From contig NC_134400.1 of NCBI RefSeq assembly GCF_050003625.1, positions 49,713,096-49,777,095 on the forward strand: a stretch of DNA of 64,000 nt. Reading direction: 5' to 3'. This document shows, one piece after another, positions 46,771 to 59,164 of the stretch. The translations under genes were made by a program, and so were the position numbers. The notes beneath the pieces are model-generated. The model made no database searches. It was not told the DNA's origin and was given only the letters and a program-made list of their open reading frames with translations. Every line of letters begins with the position of its first letter. Position 1 is the first letter of the stretch. The DNA comes from Haematobia irritans (taxonomy: Eukaryota > Arthropoda > Insecta > Diptera > Muscidae).

Positions 46771-49759
46771 CACGGATGAAAAATACTGTTTTTCATATGT
46801 TTGGCTATAAATATTATATGTTTGGAACACAAATTTTTAAACACAATATTTTTGAGTGCAAGCATATAATGTTCATAAACTAGCATAACATGTTTGGGAC
46901 ATATATGTTAATATGTTAGAACATATTATGTTTGGGACATAAAATGTTTGTAAATATAATATGCTTGGATGCAAACATATATTAATTTAGAAATAGCCTA
47001 TAAACATATATGTGTTTAGTAGCTTGGAGCGCTATTTAACAGGGAGCGATATTGAATTAAGTTGGTGGTTGTTGCTTGTTATTACAAAATTAACATTTTA
47101 TTTTTCCTTGGGCAATTGATCAGCTACTTCTTTGATCCTTACAAACTGTGTGGTCCGCTGTTCGAATCCCCGTCCGACAAAAGGTAAAATTAAAATAAAA
47201 ACAAGTATATACGGCCGTAAGTTCGGCCAGGCCGAAGCTTATGTACCCTCCATCATGGATTGCGTAGAAACTTCTTCTAAACACTGCCACCCACAAGTGG
47301 CAGTTAAGTTGCGGTAACGCTTGCCGATGGCAAGGTATCTTAAAAACTCCTAATACCATCTTCTAAATTATATGTAAGTCCATACGGGGTATATATTAAA
47401 TCGAAAAAGATCGATCCAATACGTATATAATTCAGTTTGACAAAGTAGACATAAAATTTTGACAAAATTTTCTACAGAAATAAAATTTTAACAAAATTTT
47501 CTATAGAAATAAAATTTTCACAAAATTTTCTATAGAAATAAAAATTTTCACAAAATTTTCTATAGAAAGAAAATTTTGACAAAAATGTGTACAGAAATAG
47601 AATTTTAACAAAATTTTCTATAGAAATAAACTTTTGACAAAATTTTCTATAAAAATAAAATCTTGGTAGATTATTTTTGGCTCGAGTGGCAACCATAATT
47701 ATGAACCGAATAAAATTTGAACAAAATTTTCTATAGAAATAAAATTTTGGCAATGATGAAAATTTTATTATGAACCGAATAAAATTTTAACAAAATTTTC
47801 TCTAGAAATAAAATTTTGACAAAATTTTCTATAGAAATAAAATTTTGGTAGATTATTTTTGGCTCTAGTTTCAAGTTTTGTGTGATTGGACCAATTTTGG
47901 TATGGTTGTTAGCGACCATATACTAACACCACGTTCCTAATTTGAACCGGATCGGATGAATTTTGCTCCTCCAAGAGGCTCCGGAGGTCAAATCTGGAGA
48001 ACGTTTTATATGGGGACTATATATAATTATGGACCGATATGGACCAATTTTTGCACGGTTGCTAGAGACCATATACCAATACCATGTACCAAATTTCAGC
48101 CGGATCGGATGCAATTTGCTTCTCTTTGAGGCTTCGCAAGCCAAATCTGGAGATCGGTTTATATGGGGGCTATATATAATTATGGACCGATGTGGACCAA
48201 TTTTTGCATAATTGTTACAGACCATATATCAACACCATGTACCAAATTTCAGCCGGATCGGATGCAATTTGCTTCTCTTTGAGGCTCCACAAGTCAAATC
48301 TGCGGACGGGTTTATATGGGGGCTATATATAATTAAGGACCGATATGGACCAATTTTTGCATGGTTGTTAGAGACCATATACCAACACCATGTACCAAAT
48401 TTCAGCCGGATCGGATGAAATATGCTTCTCTTAGAGGCTCCACAAGCTAAATCTGGGGATCGGTTTATATGGGGGCTATATATAATTATGGACCGATGTG
48501 GACCAATTTTTGCATGGTTGTTAGAGACCATATACCAACATCATGTACCAAATTTCAGCCAGATCGGATGAAATTTGCTTCTCTTTGAGGCTCCGTAAGC
48601 CAAATCTGGGGATCGGTTTATATGGGGGCTATATATAATTATGGACCGATGTGAACCAATTTTTGCATGGTTGTTAGAGACCATATACTAACACCATGTA
48701 CCAAATTTCAGCCGGATCGGATGAAATATGCTTCTCTTAGAGGCTCCACAAGCCAAATCTGGGGATCGGTTTATATGGGGGCTATATATAATTATGGACC
48801 GATATGGACCAATTTTTGCATGGTTGTTAGAGACCATATACCAACACTATGTACCAAATTTCAGCCGGATCGGATGAAATATGCTTCTGTTAGAGGCTCC
48901 ACAAGCCAAATCTGAGGGTCCCTTTATATGGGGGCTATACGTAAAAGTGGACCGATATGGCCCATTTTCAATACCATCCGACCTACATCGATAACAACTA
49001 CTTGTGCCAAGTTTCAAGTCGATAGCTTGTTTCGTTCGGAAGTTAGCGTGATTTCAACAGACGGACGGACGGACGGACGGACGGACGGACGGACGGACAT
49101 GCTTAGATCGACTCAGAATTTCACCACGACCCAGAATATATATACTTTATGGGGTCTTAGAGCAATATTTCGATGTGTTACAAACGGAATGACAAAGTTA
49201 ATATACCCCCATCCTATGATGGAGGGTATAAAAATCATACAATTGAATGATTTCTTCTACAATGTTTGTATTACAGAAAAAGGTGCTAAGAACTAAAAAA
49301 TCTCGTGGAAGTGAGAAAGATGTGGGGGAATATACAATTGGACAGAAACAAAATTTTGAGCATTCAGGTCGAAAACCTATGTTGTTAGTACCTATATTAC
49401 CTGTTTATTTTCATAATTCATTATGATTGTAAATATATAAATAAATAAATAACATTTTGAGATTTTTTTTTAAGCATATAATAATTTTGGGTGCAAAATG
49501 TTTCCAAACATATTATATGTTCATATAATAACATATTGTTTTTTGGAAGACAACATTATTGAATTTGGATGCAAAAATACAAAATGTTTGGAACTTAGAC
49601 TACCCAAACATATATTGTTTAGACCAATATGCTTTCAAACATATTATATATTGGAAGAGATCAAACATATAAATGTTTGGGCAATACCCAAAAATGTATA
49701 TGCTTGAAGTAAAATATGTTTGGGAGTATATGTTACAGAAGCGATTTTTTGTGAGCGTG
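46771..49759 (+). mobile_element. A-family TA-element, copy A5, carrying an HI cassette
   Basis: Starts CACGGATGAAAAATACTG and ends GATTTTTTGTGAGCGTG, with TA on both sides. The flanks 'cattgtgttccactcta' and 'tagtgcattagccgac' are one continuous sequence at about 49995-50024 in a related HII unit, which gives an empty-site control. Inside: half a tRNA-like module (47140-47186), an HI cassette (47201-49234) and the small retroposon shared with A4. Confidence 0.85.
47201..49234 (-). mobile_element. Young HI cassette inside A5
   Basis: ACAAGTATATACGGCC ... hairpin, with (GTCC)9 plus GTCT. A4 shows the empty site: 'attaaaataaaaaaaatcat'. No target duplication is seen, as expected of Helitron/Helentron insertion between two identical bases. 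One visible body difference gives Tyr for His in an artefactual frame at about 48210. Confidence 0.92.
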
Positions 49760-49985
49760 TAGTGCATTAGCCGACTTAAATTTTGAGTCTATAGATTTTG
49801 TAGAATTCTATCAAATTCTGTCCAGATCGAGTGATATTTAAATGTATGTATTTGGGACAAACCTTTATATATAGCCCGCAACACATTTGAGGGATGTGAT
49901 ATGGTATCGAAAATTTAGATCTACAAAGTGGTGCAGGGTATAATATAGTCGGCCCCGCCCGACTTTAGACTTTCCTTACTTGTTT
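49760..49985 (+). mobile_element. HII terminal unit
   Basis: Continues the HII unit interrupted by A5 ('cattagccgacttaaatttt') to 'gtcggccccgcccgacttta' and TTCCTTACTTGTT. Confidence 0.75.
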
Positions 49986-50187
49986 TTTACTAACATTGTG
50001 TTCCGCCCTAGTGCATTAGCCGACTTAAATTTTGAGTCTATAGATTTTGTAGAAGTCTATCAAATTCTGTCCTGTCTGTCAAATTCTGTTGGCGGATTTG
50101 ATATGGTATCGAAAATTTAGATTTACAAAGTGGTGCAGGGTATAATATGGTCGGCCCCGCCCGACTTTAGAGTTTCCTTACTTGTTT
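49986..50187 (+). mobile_element. HII terminal unit, tandem copy with deletion
   Basis: The same unit again ('ctaacattgtgttccgccct' to CCTTACTTGTT), with an internal deletion or rearrangement around 'gtcctgtctgtcaaattctg'. Confidence 0.7.
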
Positions 50188-50319
50188 ATTGTGGGTTTGT
50201 ACTTCAATCATATTTGTGGTTTTGATCTCAGCTCAGCTACTCTTGTAGTTTAGTCAACACAATGGTTTTAAAGCTGAGATCAAAACAACAAATACGATTG
50301 AAGTACAAACCCACAATAA
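50186..50319. mobile_element. P-family element, short palindromic form
   Basis: The outer 47 bases (from TTATTGTGGGTTTGTACTTC to AGCT) are repeated inverted at the other end with about 2 mismatches. The centre is 'agctactcttgtagtttag'. It would fold into one long hairpin. Related to 29.36 kb and 15.2 kb. Confidence 0.8.
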
Positions 50320-50334
50320 AAAACAAAACACGAA

Positions 50335-50470
50335 AAAAATTTTGACAAAATTCTCTACGGACATAAAATTTTGACAATATTCTCTATAGAAATAAAATTT
50401 TCACACGATTTTCTATAGAAATGAAATTATGACAAAATTTTCCATAGAAATAAAATTGTGACAAATTAAA
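50335..50470. repeat. 29-bp minisatellite, short array
   Basis: Four to five diverged units of 'tctatagaaataaaatttt' type. Confidence 0.75.
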
Positions 50471-51261
50471 TACTGTTAATTCGTTAGGGTGGTGGAGAGA
50501 GTCAAATAGCTGACTTTAATTTATTTTGTAGGTTGGATAAAATTCCTTCTGTCCCTATTCGAAAATTTCACAGTATACCATTGGGACACTTGCAACTGTG
50601 AACATATGTGGTTGTAGTATAGCCACAGCTAACAACATTTTCCTGAGTTCTTCATATTTTCACTTGACTTTTTCCTCCTCTACTATCGATAAAATATCTC
50701 ATTCCTCCTATGATTAGATTATTTTTGGAGCATTGTTGAAAATGAATTTCGTCTATTCTAGTTGTCCATCTATACACACTGCCATGTTGTAGTTCTCACT
50801 GTTTGGGATTTGCCTATGTGTCATTTTTTGACACTTGATGGTTTTGTATTTTCTCGTTCACTACATGAAAACATAATTTGTCAATATTTCATATCATATA
50901 AACTTTTTGGTTTTGTACTACAGAACAAAGCCTTCGATGAAGTTGGAAGATATTGAGGGAATAATAGGGAGCATCGAAAAATTTAATCTAGAGTATTATT
51001 ATTTCAGATATTTCTTAATTAATAAAATTGGTAAAACGATAATGAAATATAGAAAATTATTTTGAAAAATGAAACATTCATTAAAACCATAAAGCATAGC
51101 AGCATGTTCACTGTCCCAGATAATTATAATGAGGAAACTCAAATTTACGAATATCTACCACCATTGGCCACTTGATGCCCTAGGCCGAAGACAGGGCAGA
51201 GTGTAAATTTATTATATGTTACACTAGACGAAACCAGCCCGCTTCGCTGTACCTTTGTGAT
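50471..51261. other. Unassigned spacer
   Basis: No repeat family or gene recognised. The 64-aa frame at 50762-50956 has no supporting features. Confidence 0.4.
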
Positions 51262-51750
51262 TTGTTAGACTGAGAGACCATTTTTGTGATACCTCAGTGG
51301 TAAGCTCTCTTATCACTGAGTGCTGTCAAAAAGCATGCCCGGTTCCAAAGATTTTTTATTTCCACTAATGATTTTGGTATTGATTCAGAGTCACAAAGGC
51401 GGAGAATTGAAGTAAACACACATTTATGACACAATTATCATTAACATTTTTGTTTTGTGAACTTGATTCTAGGAAACAAATTTTTATTTTCGGATTTTTC
51501 TTCATGTGCTATCAAAACCATATCCTACTAATAAACGCCTTTTAACTTTGTAGCTAAGATGCAAAATGTCAACAAATTTGAAGTCAATGTCATTAACTTT
51601 GAAGTCAAGTTGACTTAGTAAAACGAAATTTTCTTCATGTTGAATATCCAATTTTGAGTCGAATCATTTAAATATAAGGAAAAAACGACTTCATTCCAAA
51701 GTTTATCGACTTTTGGAGAAAAAGAGCAAAATTCGTAATTGTATATTATT

Positions 51751-51988
51751 CGCTTTACAGACTATCAGTTATTACGGACGGAATGTCGCTGTTTGTAAAG
51801 AATCTTACAGTGTGTCGGATCGATACGACTTGTCGGTGATGACTAAATAATTGGTAAATGTGTTATTGATCCCATAAACATGCAGCAGTATCGATTATGG
51901 CTTCGGACTTAACTTATAATGTGCACAATATATGGGATGTGTTCGACACGAGCACTGTGGTCCGGAATAACTGATAGTCTGTAAAGCG
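51751..51988. mobile_element. MITE with 29-bp inverted termini
   Basis: Starts CGCTTTACAGACTATCAGTT then ATTACGGAC, and ends with the reverse complement (GTCCGGAATAACTGATAGTC then TGTAAAGCG), with one mismatch over 29 bases. It is 238 bp. Flanking ATT on both sides may be a target duplication, but this is uncertain. It does not resemble the CAC/TA families. Confidence 0.8.
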
Positions 51989-52004
51989 CATTAAAGACAT
52001 GAAA

Positions 52005-52325
52005 GGGAGCCATCGTGTTGCAATGGTTAGCATGCCCACTGTGCATACACAAGTTCGTGGGTTCGATTACTGCTTCGACCGAACATCAAAAAGTTTTTCA
52101 GCGGTGGATTATCCCACCTCAGTAATGCTGGTGACATTTCTGAGTGTTTCAAAGCTGTGGAACGCCGTTCGGACTCGTCTATAAAAAGGAGGTCCATTGT
52201 CATTGAGCTTAACGTGGAATCGGGCAGCACTCAGTGATAAGAGCGAAGTTCACCACTGTGGTATCACAATGGACTGGATAGTCTAAGTGAACCTGAAATA
52301 TCGGGCTGCCACTATACCTAACCTA
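52005..52325 (+). mobile_element. tRNA-derived SINE, full length
   Basis: Head GGGAGCCATCGTGTTGCAAT, A-box-like TGGTTAGCATG and B-box-like GGGTTCGATTAC. The body contains 'gaacgccgttcggactcgtc', and the tail is 'gcactcagtgataagagcg' to TACCTAACCTAA. The direct repeats 'aagacatgaaa' (before) and 'aagaacatgaaa' (after) are a target duplication with one indel. Confidence 0.88.
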
Positions 52326-52375
52326 AGAACATGAAATCTTTGTCCTCACGACAATAGTTTTTTCATTTTATGTTA

Positions 52376-52893
52376 CACTGAAAAAACAGTGAACCCACCA
52401 GGAAAGATAACTTTCGATTAATTTTAGAAAATTTGGAACTTTTTTAGAAAATTTTAACTAAACGGTATTACAAGCGCTGGCATCACTCCGATATGGCAAA
52501 AATAAGTAAATATTTTTCGACAAATTCAAGAAAATTTATTAGACATAACTAAATTTTTTCAGTAGTTAAAGAAAATTTTGTAGTTTTAAGAGAAATCTTG
52601 GAGTTCAAAATTGCAAGAATGTCTTTAGTGACATACGAAGTTCATGATGGACACATTTTTGGTAAAATTTACAAATTTAAAGAAATATTGAACTATTTTG
52701 TAAGAAATACGAAATTAGGAAATCTTTATGCTTTATTTGTGTATAACTTTTTCCCGTTTTTTAGTTCATTTAACTAACATACGCAAACAATTATTTGACT
52801 AGAATAAACTTTTTCCACACATAATGATTCTATGAACTAATATAAAGTTAATATGGCTTTAGTGAAATAGAGAGTTCACTTTTTTTTTGAGTG
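52376..52893. mobile_element. TA-element (MITE), complete
   Basis: Starts CACTGAAAAAACAGTGAAC and ends GTTCACTTTTTTTTTGAGTG, with TA at 52374-52375 and 52894-52895. Inverted termini of about 20 bases. It is 518 bp and non-coding. Confidence 0.85.
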
Positions 52894-52914
52894 TAAGCTT
52901 AATGACAATGAACC

Positions 52915-53070
52915 TCCATTTTTTCTATAGAAAATTTTGTCCAAATTTTATTTCTATAGACAATTTTGTACAATTTTGAAATTTTATTTCTATAGGAAAT
53001 TTTGTCAAAATTTTATTTTTGTAGAAATTTTGTCAAAATTTCATTTCTATAGAAAATAAAATAAAATTTT
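52915..53070. repeat. 29-bp minisatellite, short array
   Basis: Units 'ttctatagaaaattttgtc' in the orientation opposite to the 27-30 kb array. Confidence 0.75.
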
Positions 53071-53344
53071 CTTTCTTCGTTTCTTGAAGGGTAGTGGTAT
53101 ATTACTTTAAATTATTAACACAAGTTACTTCTCTTTATCTTGGTCAATATTTAGGAAGTGTTCGCTTTCATGTGAACATATATAAATGACCATGGGTGAT
53201 GCCATCAATGCTGTCCACTCATAATACATTGATAAATCGCTTTGAACATGAAAATGATTTTTTTTAGCAAACAACGATGGTATTAAGTTATCAACAAAAA
53301 CCATCACAACTTGTTTTGTTTTAGTCTGAAATCTATAACTGTAT
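53071..53344. other. Unassigned spacer
   Basis: Nothing recognised. A 104-aa minus frame (53125-53439) runs into M2 sequence and is not credible. Confidence 0.35.
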
Positions 53345-53592
53345 TGATAAAAAAACCTTGCCCGGTACCAAAGATCATTTACACTACTGATTATGGTATT
53401 GGAGCGGAGAATTGAAGTAAGGATGCATATACGACTCAATTATCTATAAAAAAATTGATTTTGCGAACTTGAGTCTAAGAAACAAAATTTAACTTGTTCA
53501 TATTTCAACTTATTTGTTCATGTCCCATCAAAGTCCTTTAAAGAAGTGTTAGCGACAACTTAGATTTCCAAAATAGGACTCGACTTTAATTA
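53345..53592 (+). mobile_element. M2-family fragment
   Basis: 'cttgcccggtaccaaagatc', 'gcggagaattgaagtaagga' and 'tccaaaataggactcgactt'. Confidence 0.5.
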
Positions 53593-53789
53593 AAAACAAG
53601 TATATACGGCCAGGCCGAAGCTTATGTACCCTCCATCATGGATTGCGTATAAACTTCATCTAAGCACTGCCATCCACAATCGAATTACTTAAGTTGCGGT
53701 AACGCTTGCCGATGGAAAGGTATCTTAAAACCTCCTAACAACATCTTCTAAATTGTATGTAAGTCCATACGTGGTATATATTAAATCCA
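53593..53789 (-). mobile_element. HI tail copy
   Basis: ACAAGTATATACGGCCAGGC to 'gtggtatatattaaatcc', followed at once by a second tail: the same tail-tail pattern as at 35.2 kb, in the other orientation. Confidence 0.75.
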
Positions 53790-56253
53790 ACAAGTATATA
53801 CGGCCGCAAGTTCGGCCAGGCCGAATCTTATGTACCCACCACCATGGATTGCGTAGAAACTTCTACGAAAGACTATCATCCACAATCGAATTACTTGGGT
53901 TGTGGTATCTTAAAACTTCTTAACATCGTTTTCTAAATTGTGATTTAGTCCATACATGGTATATATTAGACAAAAAAGTTATGTATAGTTAAGTCTACAA
54001 ATAATTACGAATCGATATGGACTTTTTGTACGTAGAGAGCCAGAATTGAAATATGGGGGTCGCTTATATGGGGGCTATATACAATTATGAACTTGATATG
54101 GACCAATTTTTGTGTGATTGGGGATCGATTTATCTGAGGGCCATATATATCGTTATGGACCTAGTTAAGCATGGTTTTTAACGAACATATACTAGCACAA
54201 TGTACCAAATTTCAACTCACTCGGATGAAATTTGCTCCTCCAAGAGGTTCCAAAACCAAATCTCGGGATCGGTTTATATGGGGCTATCTACGATTATGGA
54301 CTAATATGGACCACTTTTGGCATGGTTGTTAAATATCATATACTACCACCACGTACCAAATTTCAAGCAGATCGGATGAATTTTGCTTCTCCAAAAGGCA
54401 CCGGAGGTCAAATCTGGGGATCGGTTTATATGGGAGCTATATATAATTATGGACTGATAGGAACCAATTCCTGCATGGTTGTTGGATACCATATACTAAC
54501 ATCACGTACCAAATTCCAACCGAATGGGAAGAATTTTGCTCTTCCAAGGGGCTCTGGAGGTCAAATCTGGGGATCGGTTTATATGGGGCCTATATATAAT
54601 TATGGACCGATATCGACCAATTTTTGCATGGGAGTTTGAGGCCATATATAAACACCACGTACCAAATTTCAACTGAATCAGATGAATTTTGGTCTTCCAA
54701 GAGGTTCCGGAGGTCAAATCTGGTGATCGGTTTATATGGGGGCTATATATAATTATGAACCGATGTGGACCAGTTTTTGCATGGTTGTTAGAGACCATAT
54801 ACTAACATCACGTACCAAATTTCAGCCGGATCGGATGAAAGTTGCTTCTCTTAGAGGCCTCGCAAGCCAAATCGGGGGATCGGTTTATATGGGGGCTATA
54901 TATAATTATGAACCGATGTGGACCAATTTTTGCATGGTTGTTAGAGACCATATACTTACACCATGTACCAAATTTCAGCCGGATCGGATGAAATTTGCTT
55001 CTCTTAGAGGCCTCGCAAGCCAAATCGGGGGATCGGTTTATATGGGGGCTATATATAATTATGAACCGATGTGGACCAATTTTTGCATGGTTGTTAGAGA
55101 CCATATACTAACATCACGTACCAAATTTCAGCCGGATCGGATGAAATTTGCTTCTCTTAGAGGCCTCGCAAGCCAAATCGGGGGATCGGTTTATATGGGG
55201 ACTATATATAATTATGGACCGATGTGGACCAGTTTTTGCATGGTTGTTAGAGACCATATACTAACATCACGTACCAAATTTCAGCCGGATCGGATAAAAT
55301 TTGCTTCTCTTAGAGGCCTCGCAAGCCAAATCGGGGGATCGGTTTATATGGGGGCTATATATAATTATGGACCGATGTGGACCAATTTTTGCATGGTTGT
55401 TAGAGACCATATACTTACACCATGTACCAAATTTCAGCCGGATCGGATGAAATTTGCTTCTCTTAGAGGCCTCGCAAACCAAATCGGGGGATCGGTTTAT
55501 ATGGGGGCTATATATAATTATGAACCGATGTGGACCAATTTTTGCATGGTTGTTAGAGACCATATACTAACATCACGTAGCAAATTTCAGCCGGATCGGA
55601 TGAAATTTGCTTCTCTTAGAGGCCTCGCAAGCCAAATCGGGGGATCGGTTTATATGGGGACTATATATAATTATGGACCGATGTGGACCAATTTTTGCAT
55701 GGTTATTAGAGACCATATACTGATACCATGTACCAAATTTTAGCCGGATCGGATGAAATTTGCTTCTCTTAGGGGCCTCGCGAGCCAAATCGGGGGATCG
55801 GTTTATATGGGGGCTATATATAATTATGGACCGATGTGGACCAATTTTTGCATGGTTGTTAGAGACCATATACTAACACAATGTACCAAATTTCAGCCGG
55901 ATCGGATGAAATTTGCTTCTCTTAGAGGCCTCGCAAGCCAAATTTTGGGGTCCGTTTATATGGGGGCTATACGTAAAAGTGGACCGATATGGCCCATTTG
56001 CAATACCATCCGACCTACATCAATAACAACTACTTGTGCCAAGTTTCAAGCCGATAGCTTGTTTCGTTCGGAAGTTAGCGTGATTTCAACAGACGGACGG
56101 ACGGACGGACGGACGGACATGCTCAGATCGACTCAGAATTTCACCACGACCCAGAATATATATACTTTATGGGGTCTTAGAGCAATATTTCGATGTGTTA
56201 CAAACGGAATGACAAAGTTAATATACCCCCCATCCTATGGTGGTGGGTATAAA
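53790..56253 (-). mobile_element. Old HI element with a long 153-bp array
   Basis: Starts ACAAGTATATACGGCCGCAA and continues through diverged units. About ten 153-bp units at 54500-55980 are much more alike than the first ones. It ends with the GGAC tract and hairpin (about 56226-56251). 153 is 51 codons, so a 335-aa frame (54736-55743) and 98-aa frames on the other strand stay open. They are repeat artefacts (MGAIYNYEPMWTNFCMVVRD each time). Confidence 0.85.
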
Positions 56254-56883
56254 AATATTGTCGTGAGGTCAAAGATTTCATGTCTTTAAAATACGAATAT
56301 AAATTTTGCTTAGCATAGAAGACGCATTTCTCTAATATAAAGTTTTTTTCCTTGTCCAAAAGTCGATAAGCTTTTCTCTGTAGTCGTATTGTCCTTATAA
56401 TTAAGTGATTTCACTTAAAAATGGGTATCATAACATGAAAGAAAAAATGTTTGGGCTAAGGCCAATTTGGCTTTAATAATTCAGAAAAATTCTTTAAATT
56501 TAATGAAATTGTCTTTAAATTTGTTGTCTTTCTGCATCTTGACTACAAAGCAAAAAATCGTTCAAATATAGGACATGTTTTTCAACACTTTATTTTAAAG
56601 ACTTTTTTACTTGAAACATAGCATAATTTCTACTGAAAGTCGAGTCTTAATTAGGAAAATAAAGTTGTCGTTAACTCGTTTTTAAAGGACTTTAATAGCA
56701 TACGAAAAAGCGAAAAAATAAATTTTTCTTCCTGGAAGCAAGTACACAAAACCTAAATTTAAAAGAGAATTGTGTCTTAAAATTATCCTTACTTGTATTC
56801 TCCGCACCTTTGGCTCGGAATCAATACCAAAATTTTTAAAGTAAAGACAAAATCTTTGGAACCGGGCATGCTTTTTTTCAGTG
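56254..56883 (-). mobile_element. M2-family TA-element
   Basis: From 'attgtcgtgaggtcaaagat' to 'tttggaaccgggcatgcttt' and the terminus TTTTTTTCAGTG. The best preserved M2 outer end in the window. Confidence 0.65.
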
Positions 56884-56889
56884 TTAACA

Positions 56890-57048
56890 CCGTCAAATAC
56901 TATATAAACTATATAAAGGTTTATATTCCCATACACAAATATTTAAATATGAATTCATTTGGACAAAATTTTTTAAAATTTCACAAAATGTCAGGACTTA
57001 AAATTTAAATTGGTTGATGACCGGGACGGACCACAATGTTAGTAAAAA
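56890..57048 (-). mobile_element. HII terminal-unit remnant
   Basis: 'aaactatataaaggtttata' to 'gaccacaatgttagtaaaaa', then the HI cassette. Confidence 0.6.
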
Positions 57049-59102
57049 ACAAGTATATACGGCCGTAAGTTCGGCCAGGCCGAAGCTTATGTACCCTCCA
57101 TCATGGATTGCGTAGAAACTTCTTCTAAACACTGCCACCCACAAGTGGCAGTTAAGTTGCGGTAACGCTTGCCGATGGCAAGGTATCTTAAAAACTCCTA
57201 ATACCATCTTCTAAATTATATGTAAGTCCATACGGGGTATATATTAAATCGAAAAAGATCGATCCAATACGTATATAATTCAGTTTGACAAAGTAGACAT
57301 AAAATTTTGACAAAATTTTCTACAGAAATAAAATTTTAACAAAATTTTCTATAGAAATAAAATTTTCACAAAATTTTCTATAGAAATAAAAATTTTCACA
57401 AAATTTTCTATAGAAAGAAAATTTTGACAAAAATGTGTACAGAAATAGAATTTTAACAAAATTTTCTATAGAAATAAACTTTTGACAAAATTTTCTATAA
57501 AAATAAAATCTTGGTAGATTATTTTTGGCTCGAGTGGCAACCATAATTATGAACCGAATAAAATTTGAACAAAATTTTCTATAGAAATAAAATTTTGGCA
57601 ATGATGAAAATTTTATTATGAACCGAATAAAATTTTAACAAAATTTTCTCTAGAAATAAAATTTTGACAAAATTTTCTATAGAAATAAAATTTTGGTAGA
57701 TTATTTTTGGCTCTAGTTTCAAGTTTTGTGTGATTGGACCAATTTTGGTATGGTTGTTAGCGACCATATACTAACACCACGTTCCTAATTTGAACCGGAT
57801 CGGATGAATTTTGCTCCTCCAAGAGGCTCCGGAGGTCAAATCTGGAGAACGTTTTATATGGGGACTATATATAATTATGGACCGATATGGACCAATTTTT
57901 GCACGGTTGCTAGAGACCATATACCAATACCATGTACCAAATTTCAGCCGGATCGGATGCAATTTGCTTCTCTTTGAGGCTTCGCAAGCCAAATCTGGAG
58001 ATCGGTTTATATGGGGGCTATATATAATTATGGACCGATGTGGACCAATTTTTGCATGATTGTTACAGACCATATATCAACACCATGTACCAAATTTCAG
58101 CCGGATCGGATGCAATTTGCTTCTCTTTGAGGCTCCACAAGTCAAATCTGCGGACGGGTTTATATGGGGGCTATATATAATTAAGGACCGATATGGACCA
58201 ATTTTTGCATGGTTGTTAGAGACCATATACCAACACCATGTACCAAATTTCAGCCGGATCGGATGAAATATGCTTCTCTTAGAGGCTCCACAAGCTAAAT
58301 CTGGGGATCGGTTTATATGGGGGCTATATATAATTATGGACCGATGTGGACCAATTTTTGCATGGTTGTTAGAGACCATATACCAACATCATGTACCAAA
58401 TTTCAGCCAGATCGGATGAAATTTGCTTCTCTTTGAGGCTCCGTAAGCCAAATCTGGGGATCGGTTTATATGGGGGCTATATATAATTATGGACCGATGT
58501 GAACCAATTTTTGCATGGTTGTTAGAGACCATATACTAACACCATGTACCAAATTTCAGCCGGATCGGATGAAATATGCTTCTCTTAGAGGCTCCACAAG
58601 CCAAATCTGGGGATCGGTTTATATGGGGGCTATATATAATTATGGACCGATATGGACCAATTTTTGCATGGTTGTTAGAGACCATATACCAACACTATGT
58701 ACCAAATTTCAGCCGGATCGGATGAAATATGCTTCTGTTAGAGGCTCCACAAGCCAAATCTGAGGGTCCCTTTATATGGGGGCTATACGTAAAAGTGGAC
58801 CGATATGGCCCATTTTCAATACCATCCGACCTACATCGATAACAACTACTTGTGCCAAGTTTCAAGTCGATAGCTTGTTTCGTTCGGAAGTTAGCGTGAT
58901 TTCAACAGACGGACGGACGGACGGACGGACGGACGGACGGACGGACGGACGGACGGACGGACGGACGGACATGCTTAGATCGACTCAGAATTTCACCACG
59001 ACCCAGAATATATATACTTTATGGGGTCTTAGAGCAATATTTCGATGTGTTACAAACGGAATGACAAAGTTAATATACCCCCATCCTATGATGGAGGGTA
59101 TA
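57049..59102 (-). mobile_element. Young HI cassette
   Basis: Same order and nearly the same sequence as the other young copies, with the longest tract, (GTCC)15 plus GTCT. It begins right after the HII 'ttagtaaaaa' and ends where the next HII starts. Confidence 0.92.
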
Positions 59103-59164
59103 ACAAGTAAGGAAAGTATACAGTCGGGCGGGGCCGACTATATTATACCCTGCACCACTTTGTA
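59103..59164 (-). mobile_element. HII terminal unit, first piece
   Basis: 'caagtaaggaaagtatacag', 'ccgactatattataccctgc', 'accactttgta'. It is split here by the G element and resumes at 61653 ('tagatctaaattttcgatac'). Confidence 0.85.

Larger units (their letters stand above)
51262..52930. mobile_element. Multi-level nest in an old SINE
   Basis: Outer layer: a minus-oriented SINE, with 51270-51322 ('cagtggtaagctctcttatc') and 52894-52920 ('taagcttaatgacaatgaac'). Into it went an M2 element (51323 to about 52365). The M2 contains a MITE (51751-51988) and a younger SINE (52005-52325). A separate TA-element (52376-52893) sits in the old SINE at its GTTA. Confidence 0.65.

Noticed and set aside
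53125..53439. 104-aa minus-strand frame
   Set aside because: Half of it is M2 transposon sequence. No conserved motif.
54736..55743. 335-aa open reading frame
   Set aside because: Composed only of 51-residue repeats from 153-bp units of an HI element. The opposite strand is equally open.
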